A stretch of DNA of 64,000 bases, taken from the NCBI GenBank assembly GCA_035499735.1, contig DATJYC010000033.1, forward strand, positions 62,001-126,000. Reading direction: 5' to 3'. Made by a program: the position numbers and the translations under genes. Source of the DNA: VBDM01 sp035499735 (GTDB lineage: Bacteria > Pseudomonadota > Gammaproteobacteria > Burkholderiales > SG8-39). This document shows positions 34,694 to 42,457 of the stretch, in pieces. The notes under the pieces were generated by a model, which was not told the DNA's origin, made no database searches, and was given only the letters and a program-made list of their open reading frames with translations. Within the stretch, counting starts at the first letter, position 1. Every line of letters begins with the position of its first letter.

Positions 34694-35347
34694 ATGCGCA
34701 GCGTGATCGTCGTCCTGCTCTTCGCGGGATCCGCCTTCGCTCAGGATTCCTCGCAGCTCATCGCCCAAGCGAAGAAACGCTGGAGCGAAAGCCCGCACGG
34801 GCCGATGCTCGAGCGAATTCTTCCGCCCACGTTCGAGCTGCGACGAATGCCCGATCCCGGGTCGCGCGGCGCGCGCCTGCTCGTGCAGTACTGCGTCCAG
34901 TGCCACAACCTGCCCAACCCGGCGATGCACCACGCCGCGAAGTGGCCGCCGATTTTCGAGCGCATGGTGGTGCGCATGCGCGGCAAGGGGAACATGGGCG
35001 AGCTGATGCACGAGATGATGGCGGGCGTGCAGGCGCCGAGCGAGGAGGAGGCCGGCGTCCTTCTCGCGTATCTGCAGCGGAACGCCCAGAAGCCGATCGA
35101 TCCCCGGAAGTATCCGGAGATCTTCGCGCCCGAGGGCCAGGCGTTCAAGCTCGCGTGCGAGCAGTGCCACGTGCTGCCCGACCCGATGCGGCACACCGCC
35201 GCCGAATGGCCGGCGGTGGTCGCGCGCATGGAGAAGAACATGGAGTGGATGAACCGCGTCGTCGGCAACCGGCATCCGCCCGACGAGCCGCAGCTCCGCG
35301 TCGATGAGATCAACGCGTTCCTGGTGAAGCGGGCGCGGAAGGAGTGA
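34694..35347 (+). CDS. Dihaem cytochrome c
   Basis: The product has 217 residues. The signal peptide is 1-16 (VIVVLLFAGSAFA). There are two haem sites, C67-C70-H71 (CVQCHNLP) and C155-C158-H159 (CEQCHVLP), each followed by a WP..ARM helix with Met residues that could be axial ligands. It is a periplasmic electron carrier. A TATAAT at 34682-34687 lies only 6 bases ahead of the ATG, so the mRNA may have almost no leader. It might accept or give electrons to the neighbouring b561/molybdo-enzyme pair, but it has its own promoter and the link is inference. Confidence 0.8.
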   Translation: MRSVIVVLLFAGSAFAQDSSQLIAQAKKRWSESPHGPMLERILPPTFELRRMPDPGSRGARLLVQYCVQCHNLPNPAMHHAAKWPPIFERMVVRMRGKGNMGELMHEMMAGVQAPSEEEAGVLLAYLQRNAQKPIDPRKYPEIFAPEGQAFKLACEQCHVLPDPMRHTAAEWPAVVARMEKNMEWMNRVVGNRHPPDEPQLRVDEINAFLVKRARKE

Positions 35348-35966
35348 CGGGCGCCGGCACCGCCATGCCGCGCTGCACCGCGGGCCGGGCGCCGATCGTG
35401 TCGAACCAGCGCTTCACGTTGGGGTAGACGTTCAGGTCGGTCTTGTGCCACTCGTGGCGCGCAACCCAGGGGTAGGTCGCGATGTCTGCGATCGAGTACT
35501 CGTCCGCGAGGTACTTGGCCTCGCCGAGCCGCTTGTTCAGCACGCCGTAGATCCGGTCCTTCTCCTTGACGTAGCGCTCGATCGCGTAGGGAACCTGCTC
35601 TTTCGCGTTGCGCACGAAGTGGTGCACCTGGCCGAACATCGGCCCAACGTGGCCCATCTGGAACATCAGCCATTGCAGCGCGAGGTACTTGCCGCGGTCG
35701 TCCTTTGGCAGGAGCTTCCCGGTCTTCGCCGAGAGGTAGATCAGGATCGCGCCGGATTCCATCATGGCGATCGGCTTGCCGTCGGGGCCGTCGGGGTCGA
35801 CGATCGACGGAATCTTGGCGTTGGGGTTGACCGCCACGTAGTCGGGCGCGAACTGCTCGCCCGCGCCGATGTTGATCCGGTGGACGTTGTAGGCCAGGCC
35901 GCATTCCTCGAGCATCACCGAGACCTTGCGGCCGTTCGGCGTGCCCCAGGTGTACAACTCGATCAT
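35310..35966 (-). CDS. Glutathione S-transferase (nu-class, YfcG/YghU-like)
   Basis: The product has 218 residues. The thioredoxin-fold N-terminus MIELYTWGTPNGRKVSVMLEE carries the TPNG motif of nu-class enzymes, and ESGAILIYL is the glutathione-binding SNAIL-like motif. The helical C-terminal domain begins near residue 88 (LALQWLMFQMGHVGPMFGQ). Such enzymes often act as disulfide-bond reductases on glutathione. It is convergent with the cytochrome gene, overlapping its end by 38 bases, and divergent from the DUF2905 gene. Confidence 0.88.
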   Translation of the reverse strand: MIELYTWGTPNGRKVSVMLEECGLAYNVHRINIGAGEQFAPDYVAVNPNAKIPSIVDPDGPDGKPIAMMESGAILIYLSAKTGKLLPKDDRGKYLALQWLMFQMGHVGPMFGQVHHFVRNAKEQVPYAIERYVKEKDRIYGVLNKRLGEAKYLADEYSIADIATYPWVARHEWHKTDLNVYPNVKRWFDTIGARPAVQRGMAVPAPVTPSAPASPGTR

Positions 35967-35990
35967 CGTTCTCTCCTGTTAAAGTAGGCC

Positions 35991-36185
35991 ATGCTGAAGT
36001 GGGTTCTCGTGCTCGTGATCGCGCTCGTCGTCCTGACGGCGCTCGCGCCCTGGCTGTCGCGGTACGGCTTGGGCCGCCTTCCGGGCGATCTCACGCTGCG
36101 CTACCGGGGCCGGCTCTACTATCTGCCTTTCACCAGCACCATCCTGCTGTCGCTCGCCCTCACCCTGATCACCCGGTTCTTCTGA
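35991..36185 (+). CDS. DUF2905 small membrane protein
   Basis: The product has 64 residues with two transmembrane segments (VLVLVIALVVLTALAPWL and STILLSLALTLITRFF) joined by the family loop RYGLGRLPGDLTLRYRGRLYYLPF. The function is unknown. Its 3' end overlaps the end of the convergent C13 peptidase gene by 67 bases; both frames keep strong family signatures, so both are probably real. Confidence 0.82.
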   Translation: MLKWVLVLVIALVVLTALAPWLSRYGLGRLPGDLTLRYRGRLYYLPFTSTILLSLALTLITRFF

Positions 36186-37564
36186 GGATCGGGCGCGAAC
36201 CCGGAGGCGAGGCGCTTCTCGAGCGCGGCGAGCTTCTGCCGGATCGCGCTGCCCATCGCGATCTGCGGATTGGACGGCTCGTAGCCTTCGGCTTTCTCGC
36301 GGACCGCCACGGTCTTCTTCGCCGCCTCGAACGCATCCGAGAAGGAGAAGGTCTCGCGCAGGGCCTCGTCGTAGAGCGCTTCGCTGAACCAGGTGTAGTC
36401 GCTGTCGTAGCGGCAGCCGAAGGACGGATGGGTGGCGTCGGAGGCGGTGATCACCAGGGTGTTCTCGTCGCGGAGCGGCTCGACATAGCCTCCGGAGTAG
36501 CACGCCGAGATCACGATCACCTTCCACTTGATTCCGCTGTCCGCGAGCATGCGCGCGAGCGCGCTCGGCGTGAGCTGGTCGAGCTCGAGGGGCGGAAGGT
36601 CAAAGGCCAGCAAGTAGTCGCTGGTGCCGTGCGTGGCGATGTGCAGGAAGACGATGTCCTCCTCGGTATCGATCGTGCTGCCGAGATAGTCGAGCGTGTC
36701 CTTCAGGTTGCTCACCGTGGCGATCGGCTGCTCGGTGAGCGAATCGGAATTGTTGAGCAGCACGATCGATCTGCCAGCGGTATCGAAGCGCTCATCGAGC
36801 AGATCCCTGATCGCCTCGACCTCGGCGTAGAACGTGTCCTGGCGGCTGTCCGCCGCGACCCCGACAAAGTAGAGATCCTCGAAGCCGTGCCGCTCCGGCG
36901 CCAGGCCAGCGAGCCGATCGTCGAGCAGCCTGGTCTGGAGATGAAAGACCTCCTCCTGGGTCAGGCTGGGCGCGGTTTCCCCTTCCCCCTCTCCGGTCGC
37001 GACCCAGAGCATCGCGCGCGGCGCCACTTCCATCAGCAAGGCGAGCAGCGCGGCAAGCAGCGCCAGCGCGAGCGCCGAGCGCGCGCCGCGCCATCCGCTC
37101 AGGACGAGCTGGGCGCGAGCGGCGACCGCGAGCGACCAGGCGACGAACAGGAGGTCAGCCGCCGTCGAATAGGTCGGACGCTCTGCGAGCTCGAGCGCGT
37201 AGTCCAGGGCGTAGTCGACGACCAAAACCACCGGACCGACCGCGAGCAGCGCCACCGTGAAAGCCAGCGCGAGCCTCGGCTCGCGCAAGAACCTCGCGGC
37301 GAGAATGGACCCCGCAAGCAGTAGCGGGATCCCGGCGAGCGCCGCGGTGAGGGCGCTGAGGTCCACGGTCCCGGGAACCCCCTGCCGCAACATGCCCAGA
37401 CCGAGCCATACCACGAGGCCTGTGAGAACCAGCGCCACGCACTGGCCCGCCGAGGTGCGGAAGTCGAACGCGCGCACCGGGAGGAAGAGAGCGAGGCGGA
37501 AGCCGGCGAGAAGGTTTCGCCCCAGGCCGCGACACAGGAGTGCGGCGTCGGATCCGGAAGCCAT
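36119..37564 (-). CDS. Membrane-anchored peptidase C13 (legumain/GPI8-type) protein
   Basis: The product has 481 residues. Residues 1-190 hold about five hydrophobic segments, then a soluble C-terminal domain. The catalytic His is H312 in FLHIATHGTSD and the catalytic Cys is C355 in VISACYSGGY, the His-Gly and Ser-Ala-Cys context of clan CD family C13. RHGFEDLYFVGVAADSRQDTFYAEVE and DATHPSFGCRYDSDYTWF are further family blocks. C13 enzymes cut after Asn or Asp or act as transamidases. The bacterial members are little studied. It lies 2 bases after cca and is probably co-transcribed with it. The start at 37564 is fixed by the end of coding character upstream. Confidence 0.82.
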   Translation of the reverse strand: MASGSDAALLCRGLGRNLLAGFRLALFLPVRAFDFRTSAGQCVALVLTGLVVWLGLGMLRQGVPGTVDLSALTAALAGIPLLLAGSILAARFLREPRLALAFTVALLAVGPVVLVVDYALDYALELAERPTYSTAADLLFVAWSLAVAARAQLVLSGWRGARSALALALLAALLALLMEVAPRAMLWVATGEGEGETAPSLTQEEVFHLQTRLLDDRLAGLAPERHGFEDLYFVGVAADSRQDTFYAEVEAIRDLLDERFDTAGRSIVLLNNSDSLTEQPIATVSNLKDTLDYLGSTIDTEEDIVFLHIATHGTSDYLLAFDLPPLELDQLTPSALARMLADSGIKWKVIVISACYSGGYVEPLRDENTLVITASDATHPSFGCRYDSDYTWFSEALYDEALRETFSFSDAFEAAKKTVAVREKAEGYEPSNPQIAMGSAIRQKLAALEKRLASGFAPDPQKNRVIRVRASDSRMVLVKGR

Positions 37565-37566
37565 CG

Positions 37567-38697
37567 CTAGGCCTTCTCGATCGCCGCAACTCGAGCGCGG
37601 CGAATGCGCGCGGCGATGTCGCCTTTCCCGCCCTGCGCCGCGATCGCCGCGGCGTCGATCCGCGACGCGGCGGCGAGCGCACGCCGCAGCGCCGCGGCCG
37701 GCGGATAAGGCACGGGGCCCCACCCGCGCTGGCCGCGCTCGGCGCAGGCGCACACGGCGAGCAGCTCGTCGAAGCGCTCGGCCCGCCGGAAGGCGTCGCA
37801 GCGCTCGAGCAAGGCGAGGAGGTCGGAAGGGCCCAGCGCAGGGGCCTTCCGCAGCATCGCAAAGTGCCGGTGCGCGAGGAGGGCGAGGTCGCGGCATTCG
37901 CCGCTCGCGCGAAGGCGCTCGCACAGCGCGCCAAGCGCCGGCGCCGAAGGCGCGGCGATGCCAAGGAGCGCGAAGCGCGGAGCGAGCGCAAAACGCTCGG
38001 CGGCGGCGCATTCGAGCGAGCGGACCAGCGCCCGCGCGGCGTCGTTGGCCGGCCGCGCGTCCTCGAACGCGAGCCCGAGCTCGGGGAGGAGCTTGCCGAG
38101 CACGCCCGCCTCGGCAAGCACCGCGAGCATGAGCGCCGGGTTGCCCTCCATCAGCCCGCGGGAGAATTCCTGCCATACCCGCTCGGGCACCAGGGCGTCG
38201 GCTTCACCGCTCGCCACCATGGCCCGCATCAGCGCCATGGTCTCGGGAGCAACGGCGAACCCGAAGCGCGCCGCAAAGCGCGCGACGCGCAGGATGCGCA
38301 CCGGGTCCTCGGCGAACGCCGGGCTCACGTGCCGCAGCAGGCCGCGCTCGAGATCGGCGGCCCCGCCGAACGGATCGACGAGGCGCCCTGCATCGTCGCG
38401 CGCCATGGCGTTGATCGTGAGGTCGCGGCGCTCGAGGTCCTGCTCGAGCGTCACGTCGGGCGCCGCGCGGATCTGGAACCCCTTGTAGCCGCGCGCAACC
38501 TTGCGCTCGGTGCGCGCGAGGGCGTACTCCTCATGCGTCCGTGGATGGAGGAACACCGGGAAGTCCTTGCCTACGGGCTTGTATCCCATGCGCTCCATTT
38601 CTTCCGGGGTCCCGCCGACGACGACGTAGTCGCGGTCCGACACGCTCAGTCCGAGGAGCTCGTCGCGCACGGCCCCACCGACAGCGTAGATCTTCAC
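37567..38697 (-). CDS. cca: CCA tRNA nucleotidyltransferase
   Basis: The product has 376 residues. The class II nucleotidyltransferase motif IYAVGGAVRDELLGL with SDRDYVVVG holds the catalytic Asp pair. EQDLERRDLTINAMA and DPVRILRVARFAARFGF bind the tRNA and choose C or A. There is no HD phosphohydrolase domain as in the longer E. coli enzyme. It adds or repairs the 3' CCA of tRNAs in the cytosol. It lies between the NDUFA9-like gene and the C13 peptidase gene on one strand. Confidence 0.92.
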   Translation of the reverse strand: MKIYAVGGAVRDELLGLSVSDRDYVVVGGTPEEMERMGYKPVGKDFPVFLHPRTHEEYALARTERKVARGYKGFQIRAAPDVTLEQDLERRDLTINAMARDDAGRLVDPFGGAADLERGLLRHVSPAFAEDPVRILRVARFAARFGFAVAPETMALMRAMVASGEADALVPERVWQEFSRGLMEGNPALMLAVLAEAGVLGKLLPELGLAFEDARPANDAARALVRSLECAAAERFALAPRFALLGIAAPSAPALGALCERLRASGECRDLALLAHRHFAMLRKAPALGPSDLLALLERCDAFRRAERFDELLAVCACAERGQRGWGPVPYPPAAALRRALAAASRIDAAAIAAQGGKGDIAARIRRARVAAIEKA

Positions 38698-38709
38698 GCC
38701 GCACGCCTT

Positions 38710-39660
38710 CTAGCGCCCGGCCTTGTAGCGGAACCAGCTATAGCGCGACCGTGGAGAAGCGCCGCGAAGATAGACAGGCGCAACCGTCTCGAGCGGCGTG
38801 GGCTGGATGGAGAAAGGAAAAGGGCCGTCGCAGACGCTGTCGACCTTCATCGAGTTGAGGTTGTCGCGCGACATGAGCTTTTCGCCGGGCTTGAACTCCA
38901 TCACCCAGCCCTGGAGGAAGGACAGCCGCTCCGAAAGGCCGATCACGGGGCGCGGGTGGCCGCTCGCGGCCCCGGCGTACGCCGCGAGTTCGCGCAGGGT
39001 GTAGACGTGCGGTCCGCCCAAATCGTAGCGCTGACCGATGCTCTCCCGGTCGGCGAGGCTGGCGGCGAAGCAGCGCGCCACGTCCTCGACGTACACCGGC
39101 TGGAACCGCGCCTGCGGGCTCGGGAGTAGCAGCAGCGGCAGCCAGCGCTGGAGCCAGGCGAAGGTGTTCAGGAACCGGTCTTCCGGGCCGAAGATCACCG
39201 AAGGACGGAACGCGGTGACCGCCAGATCGTTCTGCGCCGAGAACACCCAGGCCTCGCCCTCGCCCTTCGAGCGCAGGTACTGGCTCGACCCGTCGGGGTG
39301 CGCGTTCAGGGCGCTCATGTGCAGGAGCCGCAGCACGCGCTTCTTCTTGCAGGCCTCGACGAGCTTCTGCGGCAGCTCGACGTGCGCGCGCGCGAAATCG
39401 GGCCCGTAGGGATCGCCGCGCCGTCCGTGGAGGATGCCGACCAGGTTGATGACGGCGTCGCACCCGGCCATGAGCTTCTCCAGCGTCGCCGGATCGTGCA
39501 CGTCGGCCTGCACGACGTCCACCGTCGGGAGGAGGATCAGGTGCTTCGCGCGCTCGCGCCTGCGGGTCGGCACCACGACGAAATGCCCTTCGTCGACGAG
39601 ACGCCGGACGACGTGCCGACCGACGAAGCCGCTGCCGCCGAGAACCAGAATCCGACTCAT
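38710..39660 (-). CDS. Complex I NDUFA9-like NAD(P)-binding protein
   Basis: The product has 316 residues. The Rossmann motif is ILVLGGSGFVGRHVVRRLVDEGH (4-26). AVINLVGILHG, RLLHMSALNAHPDGSSQYLRSKGEGE (with the Tyr-x3-Lys-like YLRSK) and AFRPSVIFGPEDRFLN are typical of atypical SDRs of the NDUFA9 group. In bacteria the group is widespread and its role unclear, with assembly of complex I or quinone metabolism suggested. It precedes cca in the same direction. Confidence 0.82.
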   Translation of the reverse strand: MSRILVLGGSGFVGRHVVRRLVDEGHFVVVPTRRRERAKHLILLPTVDVVQADVHDPATLEKLMAGCDAVINLVGILHGRRGDPYGPDFARAHVELPQKLVEACKKKRVLRLLHMSALNAHPDGSSQYLRSKGEGEAWVFSAQNDLAVTAFRPSVIFGPEDRFLNTFAWLQRWLPLLLLPSPQARFQPVYVEDVARCFAASLADRESIGQRYDLGGPHVYTLRELAAYAGAASGHPRPVIGLSERLSFLQGWVMEFKPGEKLMSRDNLNSMKVDSVCDGPFPFSIQPTPLETVAPVYLRGASPRSRYSWFRYKAGR

Positions 39661-39735
39661 GGGTGCCGCGAGGAAGGCGCGCGTGAAAGCGCTAGTTTAA
39701 CCGCGAAGCGCCCCTCCGCGGGCGGAACGGAAGAA

Positions 39736-41697
39736 TTACTGGACGATGGGCTCGCTGCGGATGGAGGCGACACCATCGCCGCCCCGGCGCGGCGGGACGA
39801 CGCCCAGGCGCGTCTTGAGCGGCGCCGCCTCGATGCCAAGGACGGCGGAGTAGTAGACCGCGTTGGCCATGACTTTCTTGACGTAGTCGCGCGTCTCGAC
39901 GAACGGGATGGTCTCGGCGAAGATCGCTCCCTCGACCGGCGCATCCCCGCGCCACGATCTTGCGCGAGAGGGACCGGCGTTGTAGGCGGCCGCGGCCAGG
40001 ACGGCGCTGCCGTCGAACTGGTCGAGCACGTGGCGCAGGTAGTAGGTCCCGAGCGAGGCGTTGACCTCGGGCTCGCGCAGGCGCGACCACGAGAAGTTCT
40101 TCAGCCGCATCCGCTGCGCCGCCCAGCGCGCGGTCGGGCGCATCACCTGCATGAGGCCGGCGGCACCGGCGGAGGATTTTGCACCGTTGACAAACCGGCT
40201 CTCCTGGCGCACGACGCCCAGCACCCAGGACTCGTCCAGGTCACGCGAGCGCGCGCTCTCCGCGATCACCTCGCGGTAAGGTGCGAGGTAGCGGACCGAA
40301 AAATTGTGGGCGGCGACGGTCCTGTCGGCCGTGCCGATCGCCCGGTCCCAGGCTTCGTTGCGCCGGGCGAGCTCGGCTGCGGCGAGCAGCTTGCGGTCGT
40401 CCATGCCGCGTATGGTCCAGAGCCACTCGCGCGTCGCCTCAGTACGCATGTCGATACGGTAGAGGGCGAGCGCGCGTGCGAGGCCCGGGACGGCCGCGGC
40501 CTCGGCGATCTCGGCCTCGGTCGGCAGCGGAGCGCGCGGCGGGATGCGCAGGCTCTTCCCCAGCTCGTCCGACGCCAGGCGTCCGTAGAAGCTATGCTCG
40601 CCTGCGATGCGCTCGAAATATCCCTCGGCCTCGAGGGGGTTGCCGAGTTCGCGCTCGGCCCGCCCGTACCAGTAGGTCCAGACCCCGTCGTTCTTCGTCA
40701 CCGGCGACATGCGGTCTATGGAGTTCCTGACCTCGGTCCAGTTCTCCGTGCGCATCGCGATGCGCGCGCGCCAGGCGAGCTGCTCGTCGCTGAGCGTTCC
40801 GGCCTTGTCGAACCAGCCGAGCGCTTCGGGCACGTGGCGCTGCGCCCCGTTCATGGCGAGCATCAGCCACACGTAGCGCACGTCGTCCTCCGGGAACTTG
40901 TCGGAGAGGCCGGCGCTCCAGTGCCGCGCCACGGCGCGCGGATCCGAGTCGGACGCGAGGGTCATCGCGGCGATCACCAGCTCCCGGTCGGCGACCCTGG
41001 CGTAATCGGCCTGCGGGCTCTTGAGGAAGCGCGCCGGCCCCCGCACGACGGTCGAGAACCGCCGGGGATCGATCGCCTCCGAGCGCGGCACGAACTCCAT
41101 GGAGCGCCTCGCTGCGCCGATGAGCCCCGTGTCGACGAGCATGCGAAAGCGCGCCCAGGCTTCGCGCGGGTCGATCATTCCCGCCTTGGCGAGACCCCGG
41201 GCGAGCTGCAGGCAGCCGTCGGGCAGATCGCGCGGCGCGGTCCAGAACGCCCGGAACTGCTCGGGTGCGGACTCCTCGCCCCGCTTCCAACGGCCAAGCA
41301 ACGCGTAGCAGCTCACGTCGGGGTCGTCGCTCGAGAGCTGCGGATACTCCTCCTGGAACACCTCCCAGCGTCCGCTCTTGGCGAGCACTTTCAGCCAGTC
41401 GGTGCGTAACTGCTCGGCGAGCGCGCTGCCCGCGTAGCGCGAGAGGAAATCGCGCACTTCCTCGGCGCGCGCGGCGGGCAGTCTCGGGAAGAGCTGCCAG
41501 TACTCGACGTAGGGGGCGAGAACGTTGCCGGCGAGCTGCGGCGCGACCTGCGCCAGCCTCGCGCGGTTTCCCGACGCAAAGGCGTCTCGCGCGGCAAGCA
41601 AAGCCGCGTCCTGCGGATCGAGCTTCGCCGCATGGACGATTCCGGCGGCAGCGAACCCAGCCACCGCCGCGAGCAACCGTGGCAACGCCTCTTTCAA
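39736..41697 (-). CDS. slt: Soluble lytic murein transglycosylase
   Basis: The product has 653 residues, close to Slt70. A signal peptide (1-23, LLAAVAGFAAAGIVHA) is followed by a long alpha-helical superhelix (about 30-470) and the SLT catalytic domain. The catalytic Glu is E499 in RQESRFVNGAKSSAGAAGLMQVM, and AAYNAGPSRARSW follows. It cleaves peptidoglycan to 1,6-anhydro muropeptides in the periplasm. It is divergent from the 5-formyl-THF cyclo-ligase gene. Confidence 0.9.
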   Translation of the reverse strand: MKEALPRLLAAVAGFAAAGIVHAAKLDPQDAALLAARDAFASGNRARLAQVAPQLAGNVLAPYVEYWQLFPRLPAARAEEVRDFLSRYAGSALAEQLRTDWLKVLAKSGRWEVFQEEYPQLSSDDPDVSCYALLGRWKRGEESAPEQFRAFWTAPRDLPDGCLQLARGLAKAGMIDPREAWARFRMLVDTGLIGAARRSMEFVPRSEAIDPRRFSTVVRGPARFLKSPQADYARVADRELVIAAMTLASDSDPRAVARHWSAGLSDKFPEDDVRYVWLMLAMNGAQRHVPEALGWFDKAGTLSDEQLAWRARIAMRTENWTEVRNSIDRMSPVTKNDGVWTYWYGRAERELGNPLEAEGYFERIAGEHSFYGRLASDELGKSLRIPPRAPLPTEAEIAEAAAVPGLARALALYRIDMRTEATREWLWTIRGMDDRKLLAAAELARRNEAWDRAIGTADRTVAAHNFSVRYLAPYREVIAESARSRDLDESWVLGVVRQESRFVNGAKSSAGAAGLMQVMRPTARWAAQRMRLKNFSWSRLREPEVNASLGTYYLRHVLDQFDGSAVLAAAAYNAGPSRARSWRGDAPVEGAIFAETIPFVETRDYVKKVMANAVYYSAVLGIEAAPLKTRLGVVPPRRGGDGVASIRSEPIVQ

Positions 41698-41726
41698 ATC
41701 GCTTCCTCCCGCGGTCTAGAATATCA

Positions 41727-41745
41727 TAGAGGTTTCAAGCCTCTA
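41727..41745. other. Hairpin in the slt / cyclo-ligase intergenic region
   Basis: TAGAGG-TTTCAAG-CCTCTA forms a 6-bp stem with a 7-base loop in the 70-base gap. A TAGAAT at 41717-41722 could be a -10 for the plus strand, placing the hairpin in the leader of the cyclo-ligase mRNA. The gap is too short for a 6S RNA gene, which often precedes this gene elsewhere. Confidence 0.35.
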
Positions 41746-41767
41746 GTGCACAAGTACCGAGTAGTCC

Positions 41768-42457
41768 ATGAGCACCATCAACGTGCCCGCGGAGCTCTCC
41801 GCCTGGCGCAAGGGCGAGCGCGAAAGACTGCTGCGCGAGCGCGACGCGCTCGCCGAGGAGGTGCTGGCCGAGCGGCGCGCGCGGATCGATACCCATATTG
41901 AACGCGCGTTCCCGGATCTGGTGCACGGCGTTCTGGCGTTTTGCTGGCCCTACAGGAAGGAATACGACGTGCGCCACCTCGCCGCCGCGGTGCGGCGCCG
42001 CGGCGCAAAAACGGCGATGCCCGTCGTGGTCGCGCCGAAGACGCCGCTGATCTTCCGCGAGTGGCACCCGGGCGTGAAGCTCGTCGAAGGGCCTCTCGGC
42101 ATTCCGTATCCGGTGGAGTCGGATGAAGTCGTACCGGACAACGTCCTCCTCCCCATGGTCGGATGGGACGGCGACGGCTACCGGCTCGGCTACGGCGGCG
42201 CGTTCTTCGATCGCACGCTCGCGGCGCTCGCGAAGCGGCCGCGAGTCATCGGCGTCGCCTACGAGCAAGCCTACCTGAAGACGATACAGCCGCAGCCGCA
42301 CGACATCCCCGTCGACTTCGTCGTCACCGAGCGCGGCGTCTACCGGCGAGAGGCGCAGGGACTCAAGTTTCTCGACGAGCCGGCAGGGTTCTCTTCGCCG
42401 CCCTGCTACGCGGGCGAGATGGCGCCAGGCTATTTCGGCGAGGACCCCAAGCCCTAA
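41768..42457 (+). CDS. 5-formyltetrahydrofolate cyclo-ligase family protein
   Basis: The product has 229 residues. The nucleotide/folate motif LLPMVGWDGDGYRLGYGGAFFDRTLA (about 127-152) is diagnostic. FCWPYRKEYDVRHLA and VGVAYE-like FVVTERGVYR follow family order. It converts 5-formyl-THF to 5,10-methenyl-THF using ATP. It is a little longer than E. coli YgfA (about 180-200), with extra residues at both ends. It ends inside the last codons of the convergent ilvA gene (4-base overlap). Confidence 0.83.
   Translation: MSTINVPAELSAWRKGERERLLRERDALAEEVLAERRARIDTHIERAFPDLVHGVLAFCWPYRKEYDVRHLAAAVRRRGAKTAMPVVVAPKTPLIFREWHPGVKLVEGPLGIPYPVESDEVVPDNVLLPMVGWDGDGYRLGYGGAFFDRTLAALAKRPRVIGVAYEQAYLKTIQPQPHDIPVDFVVTERGVYRREAQGLKFLDEPAGFSSPPCYAGEMAPGYFGEDPKP

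Noticed and set aside
36119..37564. Metacaspase or bacterial defence caspase (C14)
   Set aside because: The His and Cys contexts (ATHGT and SACYSGG) and the flanking blocks fit C13, and no defence partner genes are near.
39298..41409. A 703-codon plus-strand frame opposite slt
   Set aside because: No motif, and slt on the minus strand is complete with signal peptide and catalytic Glu.
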